Shown: piece after piece, positions 37,697 through 50,200 of the stretch | How positions within the stretch are numbered: position 1 is the stretch's first letter | Layout of the letters: every line of letters begins with the position of its first letter | NCBI GenBank assembly: GCA_026413225.1 | Contig: CM048557.1 | Span: forward strand, 40,162,371 to 40,226,370 | Source of the DNA: Otis tarda | Taxonomy: Eukaryota; Chordata; Aves; Otidiformes; Otididae | DNA length: 64,000 nucleotides | Direction of reading: 5' to 3' | The notes under the pieces: model-generated | What the model was told of the DNA's origin: nothing | The model's database searches: none | Seen by the model: only the letters and a program-made list of their open reading frames with translations | Made by a program: the position numbers and the translations under genes

Positions 37697-39037
37697 AAAA
37701 TAAATCTTTTGTTTTGGTCAAGAACCTAAGCATAGGCAGCATGTGCCAGAATGGAAATTTTGTTGGCATAATATATTTCTTAAATATCTCTGATGAAAAG
37801 CTCTGGGACTTGTTCCAGTCTCCAGGGAAGCACAATAGAAATGCTCCATTTGACAACGATTTTCCATTGACATCCATTTTTTGAATCTGTCAATTGGTCA
37901 GTTTTTTAATGTCTAACCAAACCTGGAGTCTCTTATGTTTGCATTACGTATGCTTCTGAGAATGAAACTTGAAATCTTATAAAAAAATTAAATTTTTTTT
38001 TTCTGGAAAGACATATTTTCTGTAGACTCATGCTGACTGGAATTATTAGCTCTTAATTATTTGATAATGGAATTTGCTCTCAGCTTTTTCACAAGCTTGC
38101 TTTATACTAAAATGTTAGTGGTCTGTGATATCCTAGGTTGCTTCACTTCTTGTTGCACTGTTGTAATATTCTTATATTTCTTGAATTTCCATTCTGTGGA
38201 AAGTAAGCTTTAGGAAAAGACTGTGTGCTCAGATGATGGAAATAATTTGTATATGCTGATAAACAAATACTATCCCTTGAAGGTTTTTGCTTGTATGAAG
38301 TTCTAGCACAGCAGACTAGAAATACTCCCCATTATCGCTTTATGAAAATAATATGTCAGCTAGTTTATTTCCAAAACATCAGAAATATTAATTTAAATAC
38401 TTTCTGTAGTTTTATTATTTTAATTAGCAATATCTACTAGTATGTTTGTAGCATTACTGTAGTTGATTGTGTTACTAGTGTTCTTTTAATCCTCATATTG
38501 AAGGAATCTATACTGGGCGTAGAATCTTCCATGATGTCTTTAGCTCCTTTCATAATTATTTTCACCTTTTGACTTATAATTTACATTAATTGCATTTATT
38601 TCCATTTGCTTTCTTATTGATAATTCATAAACTAACATAAATTTTTTTCAGCACACATAATAAATGTTAGCCAAAGTTATTTTCATTATTGACTATGGAA
38701 TCACATTTTTTTTTTTGCCATTGCTTCTTAAAATTTGCAATTTTACTTTCATATATTTCTATCTTAACTTTTCCTTCTAGTCAACCTGCCTTATAATTTA
38801 TACCAGCTTTGTGGAATAAGCCTGAATACATATATACGCTATTAATTTAGACTGTTGTCTGTGGATGGTGCCTAATATAGTGATAACTTTAGAGATCCTT
38901 TTCTAATCCATCTGGACATCTGTGCTTATAATGTTCCAGTCATGTAGAATGCCCAATAGCTTTTGGTACTCCCAATTTAACTAAATTCACTTTATTTAGT
39001 ATTGCTCAGGTTCATAACATAAGAACTCTTTACGAAC
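37697..39037. other. Single-copy AT-rich spacer, no gene recognised
   Basis: Nothing recognisable is seen between two CR1 copies of opposite orientation. Confidence 0.55.
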
Positions 39038-39632
39038 ATAGAATCACAGAATCATAGAATGGTTTGGGTTGGAAGGGACCTTTAAAAGTCATATAGTCCA
39101 ATCCCCTTGCAAGGCGCAGGGACATCTTCAACCAGATCATGTTGGTCAGAGCCCCACCCAACCTGGCCTTGAATGTTTCCAGGGATGGGGCATCTACCAC
39201 ATCTCTGGGCAACCTATTCCAGTGTTCTACTACCCTCATTGTAAAACATTTTTTCCTTATATCTAATCTGAATCTACCTCCCTCTATTTTAGACATCCTT
39301 CTTATGTTGGGGGCACCAGAGCTTGGCACAGTACTCCAGGTGGGGTTTCATGAGAGTGGAGTAGAGGGGCAAAATCATGTCCCTCGACCTGCTGGCACCA
39401 CTTCTTTTGATATAGTCCAGGATGCGGCTGACTTTCTGGGCTGCAAGAGCACATTGTCAGCTCATGTTGAGCTTCTAATCCGCTAGCACCCTCAAGTCCT
39501 TTTCATCAGGGCTGCTGTCAATCCATTCTCCACCCAGCCTATATTTGTGCCTGGGATTGCCCCAACCCATGTGCAGGAACTTGCACTTGGCCTGATTGAA
39601 CTTCATGAGGTTTCCACAGGCCCATCTCTCCA
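39038..39632 (-). mobile_element. CR1 LINE fragment with internal deletion
   Basis: An antisense CR1 starts at tandem ATAGAATCACAGAATCATAGA termini. At about 39293 the sequence jumps from the FRLDI-encoding region directly to the segment encoding the FWAP/SSGAPN words. About 250 bp of the ORF2 C-terminal region present in the 61.2-kb copy is skipped. The element then continues to a truncation near 39632. The reading frame on the minus strand (39030-39329) stays open across the junction by chance. Confidence 0.9.
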
Positions 39633-40055
39633 AACATGTTTGATGGACAACAGATTATAATTGTCTCCCATAAAAAAGTTATGGTTCTTTATAAAGGCAC
39701 TCATGCCTTCCATGTATAATTTGGTGTGAGACAGTCCAGAAACTTCGAGAGACAAATTTTTAGCAAACTTCTCATCTGCAGTCTGTTTTTTAAAATTATG
39801 ACAGAAATATTTTAACTGCTGTCCATGCAGCTGTGTAAGTACAAAGACAGGTGTGATGACCATGGATTTTTCATGTAGGCTTTACATTATTCTTCTGTGA
39901 TAAAAAATTTGGAATAGTCAATACTACTGACGGTGATCAGTAAAATAAAAGAGACTACCACCTTATATTTAAAACCCCTTTGTTTGTTCAGTAGCAAGCA
40001 CCTCAATTAACAGTGAAAAGGCTTAACCATTACCCTTTTTTTATGGAAAGAACAG
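39633..40055. other. Spacer, no gene recognised
   Basis: Single-copy sequence ending in AACAG (40051-40055), the left target-site copy of LTR E. Confidence 0.5.
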
Positions 40056-40198
40056 TGTTGTGGTTTTGTTTGGGGGGGGGGGGGGTGCGGGGCGGGGCTA
40101 AGGTGGTAGCTTCTGTAGGAAGCTGCTAGAAGTCCCTCCTCTTTCTTCAGTGGACTTGGTGGGGCTAGGGCGGACCTGCTGCTGGCCAAGGCCGAGCC

Positions 40199-40249
40199 GA
40201 TTGGTAGCAGAATGTTCCATGATAACGCCCCTGCAATAACATATTTAAG
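40199..40249 (+). promoter_or_regulatory. Putative LTR E core promoter
   Basis: An inverted CCAAT box and a TATTTAAG TATA-like box have the same spacing as in LTR D. This is the best-preserved promoter arrangement among the five copies. Confidence 0.45.
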
Positions 40250-41024
40250 AAGGGGAAAATAGAAAAAAAAAAAGAAAGAAGAGAAGATGTGAAGAAGCTG
40301 AGCGGGGGGCAGAGGCAGAGAGGGGGAGGCGCGGGCCTCATGGGCCTTGCAGGCCTCACCCTCTGGCCTCTTGCCAGGCAGCCGACTGGGCCTGACTCAG
40401 CCTGGCCTGGCTGCAAGAAGTGGAGAGGAGATGAGATGGATGATATGAAGAGATCCTGAGAGGTGTCTGCCAGCCTGTTGTGAAGAACTTTTCTTGTGAG
40501 AGGAACAGCTGCAGACACCAAGGTCAGTTCAGAAGGAGGGGGAGGAGTAATGCGGCTCCTGGCCAAGATTCCCCTGCAGCCTGTGGTGACGAACATGGTG
40601 GAGCAGGTTGTCCCCCTGCAGCCCATGGAGGTCCACGGAGGAGCAGAGATCCACTTGGAGCCCTTGAAGGACTCCACACCAGAGGAGTTGGATGCTTGAA
40701 GGCGGCTGTGGCCTGTGGAGGGCCCACTGGGGCAGCTGTTCACCCCATGGAAGAGATGACCCATGCTGGAGCAGTTTCATGAAGGACTGTGGCGCATGGG
40801 TGGGACCCCACAATGGAGCAGGGGAGGAATGGGAGAAGTTCTTCCCCCGACAATGAAGCAGTGGCATAAAACAACGTGTGATGAACTGACCGCAATCCCC
40901 ACCCCCTCTTCCCCACTGTGCCACTCGAGAGGGGAAGGTAGTAGAGATAATGTTAAGCTTGGGAAGAGGGAGGAGTGGATGGAGGTTATCTTGTTCTCTG
41001 TCTCATTATCCTGCTGTTTTTAGA

Positions 41025-41030
41025 AATAAA
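41025..41030 (+). terminator. LTR E polyadenylation signal AATAAA
   Basis: The AATAAA hexamer occupies the family-conserved position, followed by the conserved CAAGTCGAGTC block and a T-rich stretch. Confidence 0.6.
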
Positions 41031-41212
41031 TGAATAGTTTTCCCCAAGTCGAGTCCGTTTTGCCCGTAACGGTAACTTTAAGGATTTCTCCCTGTCCTTA
41101 TCTCAAACCTTGAGCCGTTTTTCTTGTATTATCTCCCCCTATTCTCTTGGAGGGTGGGGAGAGCGAGAGAGAGACTGCGCAGTCTGGTCCCGATCGGGGC
41201 TGAACTACGACA

Positions 41213-44200
41213 AACAGATGTATAGGTGATTTACACTGAAAATAAAGACAATTCAATGTGTTTAAGTTTGATAATTTTCTTCTGTCACCATAGGCTGGAA
41301 ATTGCTGTAGTAAGGTGTAATTCCTCAGCTTTAGATTGGGACTTCCAGGGTTTGAATCTGACATAGTAGGGTATTTGGTACTTGCTAATACAAAAGACTG
41401 TAGTTAGTACTCATATGTTTCCCTCTTTTTTTTTGGTACTTATCTAAGTACACCTCTAATATGGCTTAATATGTACATAATAGCTTTGAAATAAATGAGA
41501 CCATATTACTCTATCTGTAACAAACATGTGTCTGATTTTTCATTGCTTTAGTTTTGAATAATCCACTAGGTTAGGATAAAGTGTGTACAAGATGCAACAA
41601 ATCAGAATGGTAGCATTTTGTATACACTCTGTACAGATATAATAACTCCAAAAGCAACAAGGCAGGAAATAATCAAACCTGCCCATTTTTACTAGACCTT
41701 TGATCTTTAAAAGAAGTGAAACCAGGCTGGCTTCCCAATTGATCACAATTCTCGGCACAGTCAAACACTGTTTATGTAGGGCTTCTTATCTTTAGGTCCG
41801 AAATGAGTGTCTTTAATGGGAAACATTAGGATATGAAGAGTTTGAGTGTCTAGTTCATTGTTATACATGCTAGCAAGGGTGGGTTTGCAGCTCATGTCCA
41901 TGAGAAGCCTTGAACATAGTGAGATAAGTTCTCAGCAGGATATTCTCTCTTGTGGAAATTATTTGTTTAAAGGCAACCAATCATAAAGATTTTTACGTAT
42001 ATCCACTGGTTTTAATTTACTGCAATGCAATGTAAAGAAAAGGAATAATCATCTTGGAGTTTTCCTTCTGCATTTAAATGTAAGCAGAATTAAAAGAACT
42101 AGAAAAATAAAATCTGTTTTGGCTACATGGTGGCAAGACAACCCACATTATCTAGGCGAAGCCTGTAGGAACTGGATATCCTTACTGATGAGCTTAGGAT
42201 TGGTATTTGGTTTCAAATTACTTTCACAGAAATTGTTCCGTCACTTCAATAATCAGAGATTAAAAAATCTAATGTTACGGCAAATATGATGAGAATATTA
42301 GTTTTATTTTTAGGTCTAGTTACATGCAATCTTGGTTTAATATTTTGCCTTCTCACTAGCAAAAAGTAACTTTTGCCTGTGACCACATATTGGTTCTTGG
42401 AATTCTTTCTTGACAAGAGGAAACAAGATGAGAGTAGTAATTATTATTTCAGTATAGCAAAGAGATAGACTCAGTATAATCTAGTCAGTAATCCCATTGC
42501 TATTTCTCCAAACTCCATTGTTAGAGTATTGCATGTGGGAAAAAACCCAACAGTTTACAGTTGTTCTTAACCAAGTATAACTGCAATAATATATTTACAA
42601 TTAATACAGTATATTAGGTACAAACTACATATAATGTGTGGAGATGTACACCAAATCAGAAAGTTAAATTAGAGAGAATGTTAAATTATATCTACATCAT
42701 GACATGAAAAGCCTTATCTTTAGCAAATATATCTTGTAAGCTCATAAATATGTATTTTTTAAAAAGATGGAGGAATCTAAAATGTAGAAAAAACATATTG
42801 AACAAGATTATGGGAAGAAATAACTGCACACACCTCTAAGATGTGAAAATAAGATAAGAAAAAGGTTATTTGAGTACAAATTCAAATGCTAGTCTTAAAA
42901 ATTGATAAGGAAAAATAATATTTATATTATTTTATTTATTTTTCTTATGATTAATGAACTAAGTTATCCAATTTTATTTGTTCTTCTCCACATTAGATAA
43001 TTTGGATTTCTTTTTTCATTTTTCGGTTAAATGCTGTAAATTCAGAAAGCGCTAAACTAGTATTCTTTACATAGTGTTACACATAAGACAATATTATTTT
43101 ACCATGTCAAAGGTGTTTGCACCATTTGGGGCACATCTATCATCAAAACTCAATTAAAGAGTGCCTTTCTATCTTCAGCTAAGACAAACTGTTTACTTAT
43201 ATTTGCTCAGTGTTTACTTCACAAGAGGTAGAAGACCCAAATACAACAGTAAAATAGGTGTCTTGGGATATAGCACGGGTCAAAAAATTTAACCCAAGGA
43301 AGAAGGTCTAATCTTTTGGTTGCAAGAGAAGACTTTTTTCCTTTCCCAAGTAAAAGGCAGCATTATAACATTATTCATACCTCACGTGGTGTCCTAACAA
43401 TTCCTCTATTCAAGCTGAAATGGCTATATTCTCTTTGTTGCAACGTATTAAATTTGTCCCTTGAGATTAGTGTGTAGGCAGTTTTAAAGGATGAAATAGG
43501 ATTAGATAAGGTTTCTTACCAAGAAAGAGTTCTGAAACTGTGCTGCAAAAAGCTCTTGTGTTACAAGTGCTAAAAAAACATCCTTTGTTTTAACACTTTG
43601 AATCACAAGTAAAAATTTTAAATTATTAGTTGACAGAATGTTTCTTTACAGGGTTTTATGAAAGGCTAATAAAATACAAATGGGGGAAAATGACACTTGC
43701 TTTAGTTGTGTTTGAATTTTTTATATGAAATTTCCTTGACATTTGTAATTTGAAATATATTCCAAAAGTTTGATATAAAAAATTATAGTAATTCTACTTA
43801 TTTTCTAAAATATTCAGTACATTTCTGCATTCCTTGCTGTGATTTAGAGAAAAAAAATATTGTACCTTTGTAACTTATGAACTGAGCCAAACAGTTTTAG
43901 TCTAAAAAGCATCAAAACCCAAATGTCAAGGAGATTCCTAAAAAAGATTCAGTAGTTCAGCTGTGCTCCACTCACTTGTATATAATTAATACCATTGTGT
44001 ACCACATGAAGACTTTCATGAATTTGATTACTGTGTATTCAATGAGTACAGTTTAAGCATTTCTACTTCTTTAAAAAATCTTCTTTTGAGGGGTGAAACC
44101 ATTCCTAATTAGTATCAAGGGGATTACGAGCATGTGTATATTAAAAAGTAGGACAGGTTAAATGGACTATATGTTGCTTTTACCTAATGAGTTGACAAGA

Positions 44201-47200
44201 AAAGGCAGTTCCTTTTCTTTATCCCCCAAATTTCCACAAGCCACACGGCCTTTGACCCCATCCTTCCTCGAATCTCTATTCTTTATTAGCTTTTCTGCAA
44301 GGAAGACTAGATAAATTCCCTTTGATAGCTATCAATGGTCTTCCTCTAGTCCTCAAAAAAAGCTGCTGAAGAGTCATAAGGTCCCATCCAAGAGCAAAGT
44401 GCACCACACTACACATATAATAACCTTGCTGGCTTATGACCATAGTTAGGTGACTATAGAATCATCCTTCCTGCTTCTCCCACTGTACAGTTCTTTTCCA
44501 TTTATGTAGTTTACTATGTTCATCCTGAATATAATGTTTGCATTTGGAAAGGCTATGGAAAGAGTGTCAAGACTATTCTCAGTGTCACTGTAGAGTTCAC
44601 TTGAAGAGTGGACTATAAGATGCATAGCAATTTGCATTTCCTTTGTATGAAAATATCTCTTACCCTCAGCCATGAACTGGAGTAGTACTTCATTCCTGAG
44701 TCTGAATGCCTGGCAGGACCAAATGAATTTTTATAGCTTCATGGGTATAATTGCTTAAAAAATGCTAAAATGTATATGATCTCAGAGAGCTATTCTAACA
44801 TTGTGATAAGACTATTTAATCTGTGCCTTTTCCCTTTTTAAATGACAATTAAAAAAATAACTCCAGCAGATTGACATAAAAAGAACAACAATATCACCTT
44901 CAATTAGAAGTTTTTCTGAACCTACACAAGAGAAGATGGTGGTATATTGCAGCCAGCTCTAAGTCTGCTGTTAAAATATATTCTTCACAATATGTACCAA
45001 ATAAAAGTTAAACTATAAATATTAATGAAGATTGGAGAGTAAAAGAAAAGATGTTCTGTTGCTTAGTGTTCCATGCATTCAACAAAATCAGCATACTTAA
45101 AAACGAGTTGGATGACTTGCCCCTTTTTCCTTTAAGTTAAATACAGCAAGATGTGACTCCTTCCCACACAAGGCTACTGGATCATAAAAATATACATCAT
45201 TAATGAAGTTAAATGGCACTGGGTTTGTAATTTTCAAGGCACAGATAGAAATGGTATGCTGTTATAATTCATGGACCATTATAATGGATATATTACCCTA
45301 ATGTAATGCTCTGAAACGACTATCTTCATTTTCTATAGCTGTAAAAAAGCTCACTTTAAAAAAAAAAAAAAGGGAATGTAAGTAACTTAAGAATGTTTCC
45401 AAGTATATAACTCGAGAACTTTTCTCTGCCTTTCACTGAGATGACATAACATCATTAAAAGGGAATGTCCGATGTGCTCAAAAGCCTTGTATGGCCACAT
45501 GCTAAAGTGTAAGGAAATAGGATCTTATTAAACTGATATCATAGATTTTAGCATTATAGCCTCTATGCATTTCAACCACTGCATCCAGATCTAAGTTAGA
45601 AGATTTCTGAGCCTATGTGCAGCCTCATCTAGTTTTGTGGAGGTTTTGAGGTATGGTGTAAAATATATTGTGAGGTTTACCATAAAGCATTTTCAGAAAG
45701 TATTTCCTCAGAACATTTAGCCAAAAAGTGACAAAAACTGCAATGGTGGCAGGAATTGTGGGATAAGTGGCAGCTGTATTCAAGACTCAGGCCCAAACTC
45801 ACGTGGTCTGCATCATTTGTAATATGATGATTGGTAAATGTATTCCTCCAGCACCAGCAGTGTTTGGATTTCAAGATGAGTCGGTCCCTCAGACTAATTC
45901 CTTCTCTATCCTCTGGGACTTTTAATTACAGCCACAGAATGGTTTCTTGATGCCTCATCTCAGTTCTCCAAAATGAGGCAGGAAATGGTGTGTTAATAGG
46001 AAAAAATGCCTCAAATACTCTCTCCTTCCCATTGCAAATGCTTGTAGAACAAAACAAAGTTAGTTGATATTCACGCTATAAATGTCTGTGCTACTGTCAT
46101 ACAGTGCAGTATGTGAACAAAATAATAAAAGATGATCTGTCAACAAGCTGCTCTCTTAAGTTGGTAATTATTTTGAATGACATCGTATCACATCTAAAAT
46201 AAATTTAAACAGTATCAGCAAAGTACAAATACAACAATATCACATAGCTAAGATTAACAGCAATAGCTCTCATTCTAGTCAATACTTTTTGTAATATTTA
46301 GTTATTGTTTGGAAGAAAACCACTGTCATCCAACAGTTTTCACATTAAATATAGACAAATAGTTTAAATTAAACATATGATATTCCAGCATTTTACACAG
46401 GAAGTCATATTTATATATTTAGGCATTTAATTTCTTGAATTACAGGACACAATGGAAGTAAAGATATTCCTATATTTTCAAGTTCTTTTTTGATTGGTAA
46501 GGGACAGTGAAGGCCCATCTGTTTTGCAGCAAAGAAAGCCCCAAACCATCTGTGTAGAACCACATGCCAGCTAAAACACAGAGATATGCACAGTTTTTTG
46601 TTATGAAAAATTTTGCAGTATTTTTTTCCTGTATTAGTGTGAATAAATTAGCAACAACTAAATTAAAGAAATCTTCTGAGAACATATTAACTTTCTAGTG
46701 CACACTGGAAAATGTATCCATTTAGAAGTCATGAAACATTCATTGGTAAAATTTGTTCTTCTGACATTCTTTTTTTTTATTATTAAGACAGAGAAACCAT
46801 TATGTGTTTAATATAAGCTTTTTTATTACCATTGTAATCAAAGCTAATTTACTTGAGTTTTAGTGTTTGTTTGTGGAGTTTTCTTCAGAGAAAAACCCAC
46901 ATAATTACAATCATGCTTATATATTGGCCTAATAATAGCATTTCAAAACTTGGGTCCATATGTTTCCTTTCTATCTTAAAAAAAAAAAAATCCAGAAGAG
47001 AGGAAACTCTCCCATAAATGACTAGAACTTTGGCTAACCTGCTGGTTTACATCATCTAACATCTAAATGGGTTTAAAAAGAAGAATTGTATGTGGAGAAT
47101 AATCTCTGAAATAAATACAGAGTGACAATTGTACAGATTTCTGTCCCTTACTTGCCCTCACACAGGCACTGTGTTCTGTATCAAGCAGAGGTAGCACAGT

Positions 47201-50200
47201 GAGCTCTGTTGACAGTTCATTAATGTTCAATATTTTCTTGGGATTAGAGCAATCTTTGCCAAGCAGTCAGCAGTGGTCCTGAGAATTTCTGAAAGTCCTT
47301 GAAACAACTGAAAAAAACCAAGGAAAATGCACCAATAAACAACCCTGTGTAGTTTCTGGGTATACTAGTGACCACACACTGGCAAAGTAGCAGCCAGTTC
47401 TCAAGAGTTTTCAGAGTCTAAATAAAATATATTTAAAATATAAAAATAAAATTATGATTTCACAAAATGATTGGGTTGCTCTATATAAATATTCACTTAC
47501 CAGTTCTGAACACTGGGGAACTAAAAGATGGTCCCTAGATTTTATCCAGAATGTTTTTCAACTGAAGACACTTGAGCTATTCTAGAACACACAATTTGAT
47601 CCGCTCAAAGCTTTCACAAGCGTATTTTGGAGGAAGATACATGGTGTAAAGTGCAGTTAAAAAGGTCATCATATCCTTTTACTTGGATTCTTAATGATGA
47701 GCCAGATATTGGAAGCTTTTAGCAAAGCTTCTATATTTCATTAAAACTTTAAAACACTCACTTGGATTAAAACCTTCTAACTTGGAGAGTATGAGGACCA
47801 AGGAAAAGGCCTAACAGTTAATGTTTCCTATCTTTCTAGAAATCTTGTTTGTTTCTTGTTAAAATCTTTTTCTGCCATGGAGTGGTAAAGATCATCCTTT
47901 AACTAAGAAGCTAGTCATTCAGAAGTCATCTCTGAAGTTCATTTAGAAGCCTTACTTACAACATGAATAAGATTCTGTCTCTGCATGTGTGGTTTAGATC
48001 ACTTCTATGCAAGCAAGACAGCATTTCCTATAATATAAAATCTAGTATTTATGGTTTTCATGGTTACTGTGTTACAATGCTAGTTCCTTTTAGTAAACAA
48101 ACAAATATTATTGTTATGTCTTTACACCTTTTCTCCATTTATGAAGAAATGGATGCTGTCAACCTTTATCTCTTAGTCTTAGAATGATAATACCTGAATC
48201 CTGATTCTGGAGCTGCTAGCTTTACTGTAGCAATCATTACATAACTAGTTAAGTATTCATGATAATGTGTTACATATCCTAGTACTACATTTTGTGAAGA
48301 AGATAAATAATTGCTAATAAAGAAAACTGGGGAACAACAACCATTTTCTAATAGAGAACACAGTGATGTGAAATTTGTTCTAACGTATCTGGGAGTAACT
48401 CCCGATAAATATAAAATCCGGATGACTTGGTTAGATACTTTAGTGGAGAATTTCATCATTTAACAGAGTCAAAAAGATCCATCTTCTTACAGGCCATACT
48501 GTGGCTTGTTTCTAAGATCAGATGACTGCAAAAACTGTGGCTACAGTTGCCTTTTGCACCATGTGCAACTGGGTAGGCAGCACTTAGCAAACACACAGAA
48601 TTTTATGTTTGATAGCTAGTATTTATTCCCAAGCTTTATCAAAGATTCCAGCTTTAAATAGATTCATGCACTGATTGCCTAATGGTCTACTTGCAGATCA
48701 TTTAACTTTTACAAAATGTTAGCACATTATTTCTACTATGATCACTGGCACAAGGTTTTGATTTGTCTTGCAGCGGTGTACAGATTTGTATGTCAATAGA
48801 ACATACACTCCTGCAGATTTAAATGATTTACTGAATTTGTCTATTTCATTAGTTTAGGAGACAAAAGTCCTGTTGTAATTTTATTTTGCTTTAATGTAAA
48901 GATTAATTCAGATTAATAAAAGTAACAAATTTGTTTTGGACAAAACCAAATCTCAACAAAAAGAAAAAAAAAATCCTCAAAGCTCCAGTCCATTGGCATA
49001 GTTTAAAGATGCTTGAATAACAACAGAAAGATTATGATTCAGATTTTAATACTTTATTTGTAATAGTTTTTCTACACTGGCCTGTGAAAACTCATCTCAA
49101 GATATACTACCTTTGCATTGAGCATGTCCATGAATTTTCTATGTAGGTATGTTGTAGCACTGCAAACACTATCAGATAAGGAATTCATTGATTTTCATGC
49201 TAAAATGCATAGACTTAATATTGCTTTAGACTTCAAGTAATCATTTTGTGTGAGTGAAAAGTAAAGGAAATGTAAATACAAGTAATGGTAGCTATGAACA
49301 TACATTTAGGGAAAAGGTAGATCAACTGACTTCTACATCCAATAGCACAAACTTGCAGAGCTGAGTCCATGGACTGACACAAAGTGTTTAACTTTTACCA
49401 ACAGTGACTCTTGCTAGTCTACTCCACTCCAAGCGAATTTTCTATGGATTAAAAGACCGCCGAATGAACCTCACTATTTGCAGTTCCTCATAAGGATAAA
49501 TGAGACCAAATCTAACATGATAAACTAAATTGAATGGATTTCAGGAAAGTGATTTCTTTCAACCAAGAGATACAGCGTTATCTTCTTGTTTAACACTTTT
49601 CATTATGCTATACAGGATAACTTTGTGATCCTATAATTATTTTTATGTTCATTATTTTAGAGTGTGTAGAATTTCCCCCCTCTTGCTAAATAATGAATGA
49701 GCTGTTTTGAACTATACAAGAGTTTTGAAAAGAGAAACTATTCACACATGAAGGAGTTTGGAAAAGCTGTGATTTTCTGCTTGACTTAAAATCAGTTTAT
49801 GATTCAGTTATAAGAAGGTTAATCAATCTGAACTAAAATGGAAAAGAATATACGTAGAAATGCAAAAAGAGATCATTATTGTTTCAGAATAATATATTTA
49901 TATGCATACAGAATGATGAGACATTTTCTGTTGGTTCCAATCATGAAACCTATAATAGTTTTATACTTACCATCTTTGGTTACCCATAACTGAGGAACAC
50001 TGCTTTCAAATGAAACCCTATTTTGCAATATGGCAGCTCCTAAGACATTCTCAAAGAGAAATATATGAATTAAATAAGGAAACCACCTAGCTCTTGACAA
50101 TATTGCTTTAAAAGCAAATTTATAAAAATCATTTTGATGCAATAGCAATTAGCAAGCCTGATGTAAGAAATAATAAGCCAAAACAGACAAAACATTTCTC

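Larger units (their letters stand above)
40056..41212 (+). mobile_element. Solo LTR E, plus orientation
   Basis: This 1157-bp sense-orientation LTR begins TGTTGTGG and ends ACTACGACA. It is flanked by a perfect 5-bp duplication, AACAG (40051-40055 and 41213-41217). It carries an inverted CCAAT word at 40199-40204, TATTTAAG at 40242-40249 and AATAAA at 41025-41030. A run of fourteen G's starts near 40071. No retroviral coding sequence lies next to it. Confidence 0.93.

Noticed and set aside
33726-41212. LTRs D and E as the two ends of one provirus (same strand, 5.2 kb between them)
   Set aside because: Each has its own different 5-bp duplication (GAACT and AACAG). The interval holds AT-rich unique DNA and two CR1 copies with no gag or pol.
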